From the NCBI RefSeq assembly GCF_002532535.1, contig NZ_NQWI01000008.1, forward strand, positions 1-64,000: 64,000 nt of DNA, in the 5' to 3' direction. The notes under the pieces are model-generated. The model was not told where the DNA came from, did no database searches, and was given only the letters and a program-made list of their open reading frames with translations. The DNA comes from Candidatus Viridilinea mediisalina (GTDB lineage: Bacteria; Chloroflexota; Chloroflexia; Chloroflexales; Chloroflexaceae). Position 1 is the first letter of the stretch. The number at the start of each line of letters is the position of its first letter. Below are positions 8,016-17,326 of the stretch, one piece after another. Position numbers and translations under genes: made by a program.

Positions 8016-9440
8016 TTGGATCGAAGAATCACCGAATTTGTTGCTGCGTTGCGAGCTTCGGGCGTTCGGGTGAGCCCGGCGGAGGCGGCGGATGCTATGC
8101 GGGCCATCGAGCAGGCCGGGGTAGTTGAGCGCCGTTTTTTTGCCCTCGCTATGCAGACGAGTCTGATCAAGGATGTTAAGGATCATGCGACGTTTCAGGA
8201 ACTCTTTCCGCTCTATTTTGGCAAAGAGACACCGCCGCCACTGTTGCCACCCGCTGGAGGCCAGTTGAGCAATGCACAGCTTCAGCAATTGATGCAGCAG
8301 ATGGAGCAGCAGGTGGCTCAACTCTCGACGGAGTTGGCGTGTTTGTGGCGAGCCATGCTGCTAGGGCAAGCGTTGACGCAGCGGGATTTGGATCGCATTA
8401 TGGGTTCGATTCTGCCGCCCCATGTGAGCAATCCGCGCTACCGTGACTGGATGGCGCGCCAGGCGTTGCGCGAGTTGAACTTTCGGCAACTTGAGCGGGC
8501 GCTACGCGAGCTGTTGGCCCAGTTGCGCGAACAGGGCGTTGATGAGCAGACGCTCCAGGCGCTGGCCGAAGCGGCCCGGGCCAATCAGGCGGCCCTGGCA
8601 GCCCAGATTGCCCAAGCGGTGGGCGAGCAGATGGCCGAGCAGGCCCGTGAGGAGGGGCATGCGCGCATGCGCTCGCGCTCGGAGGGTGCCTTGCTCGATC
8701 TGCCCTTTGATCGCATTGATGAGCGCGATCTGGAGGATCTTCGCAAGATTGTGGCTCGCTTGGTGGCACGGCTGCGTACACGCCTGGCCCTGCGCCAACG
8801 ACGTGGACGTACCGGCACCCTTGATGCCAAGACGACGATTCGCACCAATCAGCGCTTTGGGGGGATTCCGATGGTACTGCGCCACCGCAAGCGCCACCTC
8901 AAACCCAAGCTGGTGATCTTTTGTGACCGTAGTGTCTCGACCCAGCAGGTGATGTCCTTTATGCTCTTGTTGATCTATTCGCTCCATGATCAGCTTAGTC
9001 GTACCCGTTCGTTTGCCTTTATTGACCATTTGTATGACATTAGCATCTATTTTAACGAGGCACGACCAGAGGTAGCAATCAATCAGATTTTGGAGCAAAT
9101 TCACCCGACGCGCAGCTATTCAACCGATTTGGGGCAGGCGCTACGTGAGTTTTGCCGTGATCACTTGAGTTGTGTGGATCAGCGTACAACGGTGATTGTC
9201 TTGGGTGATGGACGCAACAATGATAACGATCCAGGGTTAGCCGCGTTCGAGCAGATTCGCGCCCGCGCCCGGCGGGTGGTCTGGTTTGCGACCGAAGAGC
9301 GCTGGAAGTGGGGCGTCTACGATCCTGGCTCATTGAGCAGCGACATCTATGCCTATGCGCCGCTCTGTGATGCTATGCATGAGGTCACCACGCTGCGCCA
9401 GCTTGCTGATGCGATTGATGGTCTGTTTGTCCGGGCATGA
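8016..9440 (+). CDS. CoxE-like VWA-domain protein (MoxR partner)
   Basis: A 474-aa protein that starts at TTG, with AAGGAG inside the end of the moxR gene at good spacing. The N-terminal half is helical, with Gln/Leu/Arg-rich predicted coiled coil. The C-terminal half is a von Willebrand A domain beginning KLVIFCDRSVST, whose DxSxS gives the metal-ion-dependent adhesion site; VIVLGDGRNNDN supplies the later acidic positions. CoxE/MoxR pairs act together as an ATPase and adaptor. It is followed by a strong terminator. Confidence 0.87.
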   Translation: MDRRITEFVAALRASGVRVSPAEAADAMRAIEQAGVVERRFFALAMQTSLIKDVKDHATFQELFPLYFGKETPPPLLPPAGGQLSNAQLQQLMQQMEQQVAQLSTELACLWRAMLLGQALTQRDLDRIMGSILPPHVSNPRYRDWMARQALRELNFRQLERALRELLAQLREQGVDEQTLQALAEAARANQAALAAQIAQAVGEQMAEQAREEGHARMRSRSEGALLDLPFDRIDERDLEDLRKIVARLVARLRTRLALRQRRGRTGTLDAKTTIRTNQRFGGIPMVLRHRKRHLKPKLVIFCDRSVSTQQVMSFMLLLIYSLHDQLSRTRSFAFIDHLYDISIYFNEARPEVAINQILEQIHPTRSYSTDLGQALREFCRDHLSCVDQRTTVIVLGDGRNNDNDPGLAAFEQIRARARRVVWFATEERWKWGVYDPGSLSSDIYAYAPLCDAMHEVTTLRQLADAIDGLFVRA

Positions 9441-9486
9441 TTTTTTTGTTGCTGTTTGGCGGCGAAGCCGCCCCATACGGTGGGAG

Positions 9487-9522
9487 TTCGGGGGAGGCTT
9501 CGCCTCCCCCGAAGATTTTTTT
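9487..9522 (+). terminator. Rho-independent terminator after the moxR-coxE operon
   Basis: The stem TTCGGGGGAGGC / GCCTCCCCCGAA around a TTC loop is followed shortly by seven Ts (9516-9522). A second hairpin (GGCGGCGAAGCCGCC) precedes it. Confidence 0.8.
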
Positions 9523-9567
9523 GTTAGACATGGTTCATAGTTACTTTACAGTTTGGTCTCCGATGGA

Positions 9568-9637
9568 GTGCCGACTTTAGTCGGCTGGGGTCGTAGATTG
9601 CCATGGGATGCCGACTAAAGTCGGCACTCCAACTGTA
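9568..9637. repeat. Palindromic repeat, family P variant
   Basis: The arms GGAGTGCCGACTTTAGTCGGC and GCCGACTAAAGTCGGCACTCC face each other, with a shorter CTTTACAGT/ACTGTAAAG pair just outside. The rest of 9441-9898 holds the terminator and a MITE end. Confidence 0.7.
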
Positions 9638-9667
9638 AAGCTGAAAGGCCGTTTCTGAAACCATGTC

Positions 9668-9730
9668 TTAGCGCGAAAAAGTTCTGGGCCGCGCCGCTTG
9701 GCTTCGACAAGCTCAGCCAGCGGCGCGGGC
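9668..9730. mobile_element. GTTAG-family MITE, left end only
   Basis: The left end TTAGCGCGAAAAAGTTCTGGGC and one CTTCGACAAGCTCAGCC arm are present. The matching right end is missing, so it is a truncated copy. Confidence 0.6.
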
Positions 9731-9898
9731 GTAAGCCCATACGTAAACCCCACCGGGTACAGTTAACAAAAAGTTGTCTTAAGTTGTGGTTTATCCCCGT
9801 GACATTTGCAGTCACAACGGTTATAGTCGGTACTATCCACAACCCATAACATCTAAATATCAACCAAATAGTTTTATGCTCTCAGCGAGGAGAAGCGC

Positions 9899-10480
9899 AT
9901 GGCTAAGTCTGCGTTGCAAGCCGGAGCCCCGTCGTTTCTACGCGAAGTGATCGCAGAGACGCCGGGCGATCCCCATTTGGAAGCATGTATGCAGTGTGGC
10001 ACGTGTGGGGGGTCATGTCCGTCGGGAGCGGATATGGATCATACGCCGCGTGCGCTCTTTGCGATGATTACGGCGGGTATGCGTGAACGGGTGTTGCGTA
10101 GTAATGCACCGTGGTATTGTGTGTCGTGCTACTACTGCATGGAGCGTTGTCCACAGGATGTCCACATCACCGATGTGATGTATACGCTGAAGCGTTTGGC
10201 CATTCGTGAAGGGCACTTTGAGGATGCTAAGGCGTCGCGTGCTCCTGGTTTTGCGAAGACGTTTATGGAGCATGTGGAGCGCTATGGGCGCAGCTTTGAG
10301 CTGGGCTTGATGACGCGCTACTATTTGCGCCATCGCCCCCTCGATGCGATGAAGATCGCGCCGCTCGGGCTGGGGCTGTTACGCCGGAAACGGCTCGATT
10401 TGACGCCGCATAAGATTACCCAGATTGGCCAGTTGAAGGCGATTCTGGCGCGTGCGGCTGAACTTGATGCGGTGAAGTAG
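9899..10480 (+). CDS. hdrC: HdrC-like 4Fe-4S protein (heterodisulfide reductase subunit C type)
   Basis: A 193-aa protein with two 4Fe-4S motifs: Cys30-Cys33-Cys36-Cys40 (CMQCGTCGGSCP) and Cys74-Cys77-Cys80-Cys84 (CVSCYYCMERCP). This is the electron-transfer subunit that links HdrA to HdrB in heterodisulfide reductase complexes. GAGGAG precedes the ATG. It is the first gene of a + strand cluster that continues with hdrB, hdrA and a three-gene hydrogenase, which supports a complex of the MvhADG-HdrABC type. Bacteria of this kind lack coenzymes M and B as far as known, so the disulfide acceptor is open. Confidence 0.9.
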   Translation: MAKSALQAGAPSFLREVIAETPGDPHLEACMQCGTCGGSCPSGADMDHTPRALFAMITAGMRERVLRSNAPWYCVSCYYCMERCPQDVHITDVMYTLKRLAIREGHFEDAKASRAPGFAKTFMEHVERYGRSFELGLMTRYYLRHRPLDAMKIAPLGLGLLRRKRLDLTPHKITQIGQLKAILARAAELDAVK

Positions 10481-10509
10481 CGGCGGGTGGGTGCGTTCGT
10501 CTTTGCGAT

Positions 10510-10593
10510 GTGACACACGCTGGAGTTTTGGCTTTAGTCGGCTGAAGCCGGCACACCAACACCAGTTCATAGGTTTTTCAGACAGCCTCTGAG
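10510..10593. mobile_element. TGTCTGAAAA-family palindromic element, right part
   Basis: The core CTTTAGTCGGCTGAAGCCGGC and the right end TTTTTCAGACAGCCTCTGAG match the fuller copy at 43211. The left end is not seen. It lies inside the hdrC-hdrB gap. Confidence 0.6.
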
Positions 10594-10686
10594 ATGATTA
10601 GATCGAGTGGGAAAAGCTGGCGGCACGGGCCGACCGGCGCGTGTTCGCATACTGTTTTTGGGTCGAGCGCTCAAGGAGGAGGGTTC

Positions 10687-11694
10687 ATGAGTTACGGTTA
10701 CTACCCAGGTTGTTCATTGGAGCGCAATGCGGGAGCGTATCACAGTTCGTTGATGGCGGTGGCGCGGCCATTGGGTTTGCAGTTTGATGAGATTCAGGAT
10801 TGGAATTGTTGTGGCGCAACTGAGTTTATTGCGGTAAACCGTTTGCAAGCCTATGCGCTGGTGGGCCGCAATTTGGCTTTGGCCGCCCAACAGATGATTC
10901 CGCTTCAGAATGGTTCTGTTGCCAAAAAGCCCGATCTTGTCGCCCCCTGTAGTGCTTGTTTCCTGAATCTGAGTAAGGTTAATCGCTACCTGGGTGAAGA
11001 TGAAGCGTTGACAATTAAGGTCAATAGTGCGCTCGAAGCGGGCGGTTTGAGCTATCAGGCGGGTAGTCTGCGCGTGCGCCACCTGCTGGATGTGATGGTC
11101 AATGATGTTGGCTATGAGCGCATTGCCGCCCAGGTGACGCGTACGTTGGGCGCGTTGCGCCTGGCACCCTACTATGGCTGCCTGGTGGTGCGCCCCGGCT
11201 TTGAGGGGCGCTTTGATGATGGTGAGTATCCCACCTCGCTCGATAAGTTACTGCGTGCCCTCGGCGCAAAGGTGGTTGATTTCCCACTCAAGGCCCATTG
11301 CTGCGGTGGCCATATGACCCAGATTAGTGCCGATGTTGCCCTTGATCTCATCCGGCGCTTGCTGAAGAATGCCGCCGATTATGAGGCCGACATGATTGTC
11401 ACCCTCTGCCCGATGTGCCAACTCAACCTCGACGCCTTCCAAGAGGCGGTCAATGAGCGCTTTGGTACCAACTATCAGATTCCCGTCCTCTTCTTTACCC
11501 AGTTGATGGGTTTGGCCTTTGGGCTTACGCCGGAGGCGGTGGGGATTGGGAAGGAGTTGATCAATGCCCGTCCAGCCTTGGCAAAGTTGGGCGTGGCCCC
11601 GCCGCCTGAAGCCGAGCCGGTGCCGACCAAACGGCGCCGCCGCAACGACAAGAGTCTGCCGATGCCTCAGATGCCCCAGGAGGAGCAGCGATGA
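10687..11694 (+). CDS. hdrB: HdrB-like CCG-domain protein (heterodisulfide reductase subunit B type)
   Basis: A 335-aa protein with two complete CCG domains: Cys9, Cys41-Cys42, Cys88 and Cys91, then Cys165, Cys205-Cys206, Cys241 and Cys244. In HdrB these bind the non-cubane 4Fe-4S clusters that split the disulfide substrate, so the active site looks intact. A strong AAGGAGGAG lies before the ATG; the longer upstream reading is not needed. The C-terminal 35 residues are Pro-, Arg- and Lys-rich (TKRRRRNDK), beyond the usual domain end. Its stop overlaps the hdrA start by ATGA, so translation is coupled. Confidence 0.92.
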   Translation: MSYGYYPGCSLERNAGAYHSSLMAVARPLGLQFDEIQDWNCCGATEFIAVNRLQAYALVGRNLALAAQQMIPLQNGSVAKKPDLVAPCSACFLNLSKVNRYLGEDEALTIKVNSALEAGGLSYQAGSLRVRHLLDVMVNDVGYERIAAQVTRTLGALRLAPYYGCLVVRPGFEGRFDDGEYPTSLDKLLRALGAKVVDFPLKAHCCGGHMTQISADVALDLIRRLLKNAADYEADMIVTLCPMCQLNLDAFQEAVNERFGTNYQIPVLFFTQLMGLAFGLTPEAVGIGKELINARPALAKLGVAPPPEAEPVPTKRRRRNDKSLPMPQMPQEEQR

Positions 11695-13721
11695 GTAACA
11701 GCGAGCAACAAGGTGAGCGCGTGGGGGTCTATGTGTGCCACTGTGGCCACAATATTGCCCGTACCATCGCGGTCGAGCAGGTGGCGGAATGGGCCGCTGG
11801 CCAGGAGCATGTGGCGGTTGCGCGTGACTATAAGTTTATGTGTTCCAATTTGGGCCAGGGTATGGTGGAGGAGGATATTAAGGAGTTGGGTTTGACTCGC
11901 GTGGTGGTGGCGGCATGTTCGCCCCATATGCACGAGAAGACCTTCCGCACGACCTGTCAGCGGGCCGGTTTGAACCCCTACCTCTTCGAGATGGCCAATA
12001 TCCGCGAGTTGGGTTCGTGGGCGACCGATGATCGTGAGGCGGCGACGCGCAAGGCATTGGCCCAGGTCAAGGGTGCGATTGAGCGCACGGTGCATCAGCG
12101 CCCCCTAGAGCCGCTCTTTGTAGATATTAATCCCAATACGCTCGTGGTTGGAGGCGGTATCGCCGGGCTGACCGCTGCCTTGGAGTTGGCCAATGCGGGC
12201 CACCATGTCTTTTTGGTGGAACGCGACTCCTCCATTGGTGGCCATATGGCGCGCCTTGATAAGACCTTCCCGACGCTCGATTGTGCAGCCTGTATTTTGA
12301 CGCCCAAGATGGTGGATGTGGAGCATCACCCCAATATTACGCTCATGACCTGGAGCGAGGTGGAGGCGGTGCATGGCTATGTGGGCAACTTCAATGTGCG
12401 GGTACGCAAGAAGGCCCGTTTCATTGATCCGGATCTGTGTACCGGCTGTGCAGCCTGTATCGAGAAGTGTCCGGTGAGTATTGTGGATCAGAATTTTGAA
12501 GTGGGCCTCGGCTACCGCAATGCGGTCTACCGCAACTTCCCCCAGGCGGTGCCCAAGTACCCGGTGATTGATACCGACAACTGTACCTATTTCCAACGCG
12601 GGAAATGCCGCGCCTGCGAGGTGGTCTGCCCGACCGAGGCGATTGCCTTTGACCAAAAGGATGCGTGGGTACAACTTGAGGTGGGCAATATTATCCTGGC
12701 GACCGGCTATGAGCAGTTTGATGCGCGGCGCGTCTCGCAGTATGGCTACGGGCGCTTGGCCAATGTCTTTACCAGCATGGAGTTTGAGCGCATGGTCAAT
12801 GCCTCTGGCCCTACGGCGGGCCAGGTGGTGATGCGTGACGGCGTAACGGCGCCTAAACGGATTGGGATTGTGCATTGTGTTGGCTCACGCGACAAGAACT
12901 ACAACGAGTATTGTTCGCGGGCCTGTTGTATGGTGGCACTCAAGTTTGCCCACCTGGTGCATGAGCGCGTACCGGGCGCGGAGGTCTACAACTTCTACAT
13001 TGATGTGCGGGCTGCTGGCAAGCACTATGAGGAGTTTTACCACCGCGTGCTAGAGGAGGGCACACATCTGATTCGTGGACGCGTGGCTGAGGTGACCGAC
13101 GCGGCGCGCGGGCCGGGCGAAGAGGGTCAGTTGATTATCCAGGTGGAGGATACGCTGATTGGCAAGCAGCGACGCATCCCGGTGGACATGGTGATCCTCA
13201 TGGCGGGCATGGAGGCGCGCCACGATGCCCGTCAGGTGGCGAATACCTTTGGGCTCGGTTGTGACTTTGAGGGTTGGTTTACCGAGCGCCACGCGAAGCT
13301 CGATCCGGTGGTAACGATGACCGAGGGGATCATGATTGCCGGAGCGTGCCAAGGGCCGAAGGCCATCCCTGAAGCGGTAGCCCAGGGTTCGGCGGCGGCG
13401 GCACGGGTGGCGAGTCTGATCAATCAGCGCAGTGTGAAGATGGAGCCGGTACGGGCTTCGATCAACGGCGCGGCATGTTCCGGTTGCCGCATCTGTAACA
13501 CCATGTGCCCCTATAACGCCATCGTCTTCCACGAGGAGAGCAAGATCTCCGAAGTGATTACGGCACTCTGCCAAGGCTGCGGCGCATGTGTTGCTGCCTG
13601 TCCGAGCGCCGCGATCAACGGGGCGCACTTCACCCGCGACCAGATGATGGCCCAGATTGAGGGCATCCTCTGGGATCAGAGCGAGGATGCGCGTGAGGTG
13701 GTCTGGTTGGAGCGGATGTAG
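11691..13721 (+). CDS. hdrA: HdrA-like FAD iron-sulfur protein (electron-bifurcating subunit)
   Basis: A 676-aa protein. An N-terminal domain (about 1-140) with VYVCHCGHNIA is followed by a thioredoxin-reductase-like FAD domain (VVGGGIAGLTAALELA, about 147-162). Next come the DCAACILTP cysteines, an inserted ferredoxin region (CTGCAACIEKCP and CRACEVVCP), and a C-terminal two-cluster ferredoxin (CSGCRICNTMCP, CQGCGACVAACP). This is the canonical HdrA layout; in methanogens its FAD bifurcates electrons from hydrogen to ferredoxin and heterodisulfide. All expected cysteine motifs appear present. Coupled to hdrB by ATGA; mvhD follows after a 303-bp repeat-filled gap. Confidence 0.93.
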   Translation: MSNSEQQGERVGVYVCHCGHNIARTIAVEQVAEWAAGQEHVAVARDYKFMCSNLGQGMVEEDIKELGLTRVVVAACSPHMHEKTFRTTCQRAGLNPYLFEMANIRELGSWATDDREAATRKALAQVKGAIERTVHQRPLEPLFVDINPNTLVVGGGIAGLTAALELANAGHHVFLVERDSSIGGHMARLDKTFPTLDCAACILTPKMVDVEHHPNITLMTWSEVEAVHGYVGNFNVRVRKKARFIDPDLCTGCAACIEKCPVSIVDQNFEVGLGYRNAVYRNFPQAVPKYPVIDTDNCTYFQRGKCRACEVVCPTEAIAFDQKDAWVQLEVGNIILATGYEQFDARRVSQYGYGRLANVFTSMEFERMVNASGPTAGQVVMRDGVTAPKRIGIVHCVGSRDKNYNEYCSRACCMVALKFAHLVHERVPGAEVYNFYIDVRAAGKHYEEFYHRVLEEGTHLIRGRVAEVTDAARGPGEEGQLIIQVEDTLIGKQRRIPVDMVILMAGMEARHDARQVANTFGLGCDFEGWFTERHAKLDPVVTMTEGIMIAGACQGPKAIPEAVAQGSAAAARVASLINQRSVKMEPVRASINGAACSGCRICNTMCPYNAIVFHEESKISEVITALCQGCGACVAACPSAAINGAHFTRDQMMAQIEGILWDQSEDAREVVWLERM

Positions 13722-13734
13722 TCAGTTTTACCGT

Positions 13735-13994
13735 CGTAGTGCCGACGTTAGTCGGCATCCAGGGGGTGTCGCCGCTGCGGCTTCGACAAGCTCAGCCAAC
13801 GCACCACCACGCCGCTGCGGGGCTTCGACAAGCTCAACCAACGCACCACCACGCCGCTGCGGGGCTTCGACAAGCTCAGCTAACGCACCACCACGCCGCT
13901 GCGGGGCTTCGACAAGCTCAGCCAACGCACCACCACGCCGCTGGCTGAGCCTGTCGAAGCCAAGCGGCGCGGCCCAGAGCTTTTTCGCACTAAC
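13735..13994. mobile_element. GTTAG-family MITE with expanded 42-bp tandem repeats
   Basis: A half copy of the family P palindrome (13735-13758) is followed by four tandem copies of a 42-bp unit (GCCGCTGCGGGGCTTCGACA...ACCACCAC; the first lacks two Gs), and then by the MITE right end GGCCCAGAGCTTTTTCGCACTAAC. The left end is missing. It occupies the whole hdrA-mvhD gap. Confidence 0.75.
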
Positions 13995-14024
13995 AACGTA
14001 TTTGGTGTCATCAAGGATATTGCC

Positions 14025-14483
14025 ATGCAAACAGATTTCAAGCCCGTAATCGTAGGCTTCTTGTGCAACTGGTGTTCCTACCGGGCGGCGGATTTGGCGG
14101 GGACGGCGCGGATTCAGTATGCACCCACGTTGCGCCCGATTCGCGTGATGTGTACGGCGCGCATTGAGCCGGAGTTTGTCTTGAAGGCGCTGCGCGAGGG
14201 GGCCGATGGGGTGATGATTGCCGGGTGCCATCCGGGTGAATGTCACTATGTTGAGGGCAATCTCAAGGCGCTGCGCCGCTTTACGCTGCTCCGCATGATG
14301 CTGGGGCAGCTTGGGATCGAACGCGAGCGGGTGCAGTTGGTCTGGGCCTCGGCCTCCGAGGGTAAGCATCTCGCCAGTGCGGTGGATCGCATCACGGAGG
14401 AGCTGCGGGCGCTGGGGCCTTTGGCCTGGAAGCGTAGGGTGTTGGCGCAGGAGGCGATGATGGAGGAGGCGGTGGGGCGCTAG
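14025..14483 (+). CDS. mvhD: MvhD-like iron-sulfur subunit (hydrogenase delta subunit)
   Basis: A 152-aa protein with the MvhD/FrhD cysteine set: Cys14 and Cys17 (FLCNWCSY), a Cys in VMCTARIEP, and Cys68 and Cys73 (AGCHPGECHY). MvhD carries a 2Fe-2S cluster that passes electrons from the NiFe hydrogenase to HdrA. Its place between hdrA and the hydrogenase subunits is what such a bridge predicts. AAGGA lies upstream of the ATG. Confidence 0.92.
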   Translation: MQTDFKPVIVGFLCNWCSYRAADLAGTARIQYAPTLRPIRVMCTARIEPEFVLKALREGADGVMIAGCHPGECHYVEGNLKALRRFTLLRMMLGQLGIERERVQLVWASASEGKHLASAVDRITEELRALGPLAWKRRVLAQEAMMEEAVGR

Positions 14484-14527
14484 GAATAGAGTTTTTGGAG
14501 CGAGCAGCCTAACAAGATCAACAAGCA

Positions 14528-14660
14528 GAGCTACAGAGATGTTTACCACAGAGGCACCGAGAGCACAGAGGTTTTGGGATAGTGAGCGCAAGCAAGCGTG
14601 ATTGCGCCTAGCTCGTATCTCTGTGTCCTCTGTGCCTCTGTGGTGAAATCCTCCATGACT
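14528..14660. repeat. Inverted CACAGAG-type repeat
   Basis: ACCACAGAGGCACCGAGAGCACAGAGG and its inverted partner (tctctgtgtcctctgtgcctctgtggt) enclose about 50 bp. The same motif family, partly as CACAGAGA octamers, occurs at 18580-18612, 44268-44500 and 53785-53855. Such sequences are scattered in many environmental genomes. Confidence 0.65.
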
Positions 14661-14705
14661 CTCTACCTGAACGCATCCCGCATCCCCTAAATTGGAGGTA
14701 ACCCA

Positions 14706-15698
14706 ATGGCAAAACCCACCTTTGCAATGTACTGGGCCGCGTCGTGCGGCGGCTGTGAGATTTCGCTGCTCAATATTGGTGAGCAGATTCTTGCTGTAGA
14801 TGCCGCCTTTGATGTGGTCTTTTGGCCCTGTGTGGCTGATTTTAAGTACCACGATGTTGAAAACTATCCCGATGACTATATTGATCTCTGCCTCTTTAAC
14901 GGGGGCATTCGCAACTCCGAGAATGAGGAGTTGGCGCACCTGTTGCGGCGCAAATCGAAGACGTTGGTCGCCTTTGGTTCGTGCGCCTATGAGGGCTGTG
15001 TGCCCGGTTTGGCCAATTTGACCACAAACCAAGCGACCTTCAACGCCGTCTATGACGACTGCATCTCGAATGATACGACGCGCTACCAGCAACCCCAGGT
15101 GGTGAGCCAAGTGCCTGAAGGCGAGTTGCGGATTCCGGTGATGTACGAGACGGTGCGGGCGCTCGATCAGGTGGTGCCAGTGGACTACATCATTCCGGGG
15201 TGCCCGCCCGAAGCGCACCAGATCTCGGCGGTCTTAACGGCCATCCTGAGTGGAGCACAGCTCCCTGCGCCGGGCGGAACCATCCTCGGTGCCGCCGATG
15301 TGGCGCTGTGCGAAGAGTGCCCACTGACCAAGGATGTCAAGCAGATCACGCGCTTCTACCGGCCCTACGAGATCAGCCCCGAACCAGGACTCTGCCTCTT
15401 GGAACAGGGCTTGGTCTGTATGGGCCCCGCCACACGCGGCGGCTGTGGGGCGCTCTGCCCGCAAGTGGGCATGCGCTGCGAAGGCTGCTACGGCCCACTG
15501 GCCGGCCAGGATCAAGGAGCACGCATGCTCTCCGCGATAGCCTCAGTGGTCTCGGCTGGGCCGCCCGGCATGGAGGAGGCGGCCCAGGCCGCAGCGATTG
15601 AAGAGGCCATGGCCACCCTCGCTGATCCCGTGGGCACCTTCTATCGCTTCAGCATGGCCCATTCGATTATGGGGCGCGCAAAGACCGTTGACGGATGA
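14706..15698 (+). CDS. mvhG: NiFe-hydrogenase small subunit (group 3c, MvhG-like)
   Basis: A 330-aa protein without a twin-arginine signal, so cytoplasmic. The proximal-cluster motif WAASCGGCE (Cys14, Cys17) opens the protein, followed by GSCAYEGC, PGCPPEAHQ and a Cys-rich C-terminal part (CEECP, GGCGALCP, MRCEGCYGP) that binds further clusters. These features match F420-non-reducing (Mvh) hydrogenases. A strong GGAGGT lies before the ATG. Together with mvhD and the large subunit it should oxidise hydrogen and feed HdrA. Confidence 0.93.
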   Translation: MAKPTFAMYWAASCGGCEISLLNIGEQILAVDAAFDVVFWPCVADFKYHDVENYPDDYIDLCLFNGGIRNSENEELAHLLRRKSKTLVAFGSCAYEGCVPGLANLTTNQATFNAVYDDCISNDTTRYQQPQVVSQVPEGELRIPVMYETVRALDQVVPVDYIIPGCPPEAHQISAVLTAILSGAQLPAPGGTILGAADVALCEECPLTKDVKQITRFYRPYEISPEPGLCLLEQGLVCMGPATRGGCGALCPQVGMRCEGCYGPLAGQDQGARMLSAIASVVSAGPPGMEEAAQAAAIEEAMATLADPVGTFYRFSMAHSIMGRAKTVDG

Positions 15699-15709
15699 TT
15701 CTTGACGCA

Positions 15710-15783
15710 AAGGCGCAAAGGCGCAAAGTTCCTGAATGTCGGTTCTTCCGCGAAGCGGGTGTGGGAGAACATGGTTCTCCCAC
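15710..15783. repeat. GCAAAGGC octamers and a 10-bp hairpin before mvhA
   Basis: Three GCAAAGGC-type units lie at 15714-15728. GTGGGAGAAC / GTTCTCCCAC with an ATG loop forms a perfect hairpin at 15761-15783, 24 nt before the start codon. It could affect mvhA translation; this is not shown. Confidence 0.55.
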
Positions 15784-15807
15784 AAGAACAAAAGTGAGAA
15801 AAAGCCA

Positions 15808-17295
15808 ATGCAACGCATCACCATTGATCCGGTGACCCGCTTGGAGGGCCACGGACGGATTGAGATCTTTTTGAACGATGAGGGCGATGTGGCGAATGCC
15901 TACTTCATCGTGCCGGAGCTACGCGGGTTTGAGCAGTTTTGTGTGGGGCGTCCAGCGGAGGAGATGCCGCGCATTACCTCGCGCATCTGCGGGGTCTGCC
16001 CCGAGGCGCACCACATGGCGGCCACCAAGACCTTGGATGCGCTCTTCAATGTTGAGCCGCCGGCGGCGGCAAAGAAGCTGCGCGAACTCTTCTACTCCTC
16101 GTTCTATGTCACCGACCATACGACCCACTTCTACGCTTTGGCTGGGCCCGATTTTGTGCTTGGCCCTGATGCGCCCCCTGCCGAGCGCAATATTCTGGGG
16201 GTGGTGCGGAAAGTTGGCCTAGAGATTGGGCGTGCAGTGATTGATGCGCGCATCCGCAACCATGAGATCATTAAGCTAATTGGGGGCCGGGGCGTGCATC
16301 CTGTAGCCGGCTTGCCCGGCGGTTGGAGTAAGCCATTGGCCCCGGAGGATCGCGCTCATGTGGAAGAGGTAGCGCGTAAGAATGTGGAGTTTGCGCTCTT
16401 TAGCCTCAAGCTCTTTGAGGATGTTGTGCTGGGCAATCCAGCCTACCGCGAGCTCATTCTGGCCGATACCTTTACCCATAACACCTACTCGATGGGCACG
16501 GTGGACGCTAATAATTATGTCAACTTCTACGATGGCATGATTCGCGTGGTTGACCCAGAGGGCAACGAGTTTGTCAAGTACCACCCGCGCGATTACGCCA
16601 AGCACATTGCCGAGCGGAGCGAGCCGTGGACCTACCTCAAGTTCCCTTATCTCAAGGGGGTGGGCTGGAACGGCTTTGTAGACGGCAAGCAGAGTGGCGT
16701 CTATGTGGCAACGCCCCTATCGCGCCTGAACGCCGCTGACGGCATGGCCACGCCACGGGCGCAGGAGTTTTTCGAGCAGTTCTACACAACCCTGAGTACG
16801 AAGGGGGCCAATGGGCGCTACAAGCCGGTGCATTACCGCCTAGCCACCCACTGGGCACGCCTGATCGAGTTGCTCTATGCGGCAGAACGCATGCTTGAGT
16901 TGGCCACCGACCCAGAGATTACAAGCCCCCATGTGCGCACGCCGGTGAGCAACCTGCCGCGTGAGGGCGCAGCAAGTGTAGAAGCACCACGGGGCACGCT
17001 TACGCACCACTACTGGACGGACGAAAATGGCATCCTGACGCGGGTAAACCTGATTGTCGGCACCACCAACAACTACGCACCAATTGCCATGTCGGTGAAG
17101 AAGGCCGCCCAGAGCCTGATCAGCAAAGGCACCGTCGTGACCGAAGGGCTCTTAAATCGCATCGAGATGGGTTTCCGCGCTTACGATCCCTGCTTCGGCT
17201 GCGCGACCCATGCGCTGCCAGGGCAAATGCCCCTAGAGGTGGTCATCCGCGATGCGGCAGGGGAGGAGTTGCAGACATTGAGTCAGTATTGTTAA
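15808..17295 (+). CDS. mvhA: NiFe-hydrogenase large subunit (group 3c, MvhA-like)
   Basis: A 495-aa catalytic subunit that starts MQRITIDPVTRLEGHG, the family start. The L1 motif RICGVCPEAHH (Cys61, Cys64) and the L2 motif DPCFGCATH (Cys462, Cys465) supply the four NiFe ligands. A 27-residue tail follows His468 and should be removed by the maturation protease encoded next. The upstream in-frame start at 15736 would translate repeat DNA and is rejected. The ribosome site is weak. No Sec codon is present. It completes the mvhDGA set. Confidence 0.95.
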   Translation: MQRITIDPVTRLEGHGRIEIFLNDEGDVANAYFIVPELRGFEQFCVGRPAEEMPRITSRICGVCPEAHHMAATKTLDALFNVEPPAAAKKLRELFYSSFYVTDHTTHFYALAGPDFVLGPDAPPAERNILGVVRKVGLEIGRAVIDARIRNHEIIKLIGGRGVHPVAGLPGGWSKPLAPEDRAHVEEVARKNVEFALFSLKLFEDVVLGNPAYRELILADTFTHNTYSMGTVDANNYVNFYDGMIRVVDPEGNEFVKYHPRDYAKHIAERSEPWTYLKFPYLKGVGWNGFVDGKQSGVYVATPLSRLNAADGMATPRAQEFFEQFYTTLSTKGANGRYKPVHYRLATHWARLIELLYAAERMLELATDPEITSPHVRTPVSNLPREGAASVEAPRGTLTHHYWTDENGILTRVNLIVGTTNNYAPIAMSVKKAAQSLISKGTVVTEGLLNRIEMGFRAYDPCFGCATHALPGQMPLEVVIRDAAGEELQTLSQYC

Positions 17296-17326
17296 AGCTT
17301 CTTTGGGGCTACGCCCTAAAGAAGCT

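Noticed and set aside
13770-13960. CRISPR-like direct repeats of 42 bp
   Set aside because: The units are contiguous with no unique spacers and no cas gene is near; they belong to a MITE interior.
9899-17295. Interpretation as a methanogen segment
   Set aside because: The surrounding genes (GatB, LeuCD, ComF, HtrA, MoxR/CoxE) are bacterial in type and Shine-Dalgarno use is bacterial.
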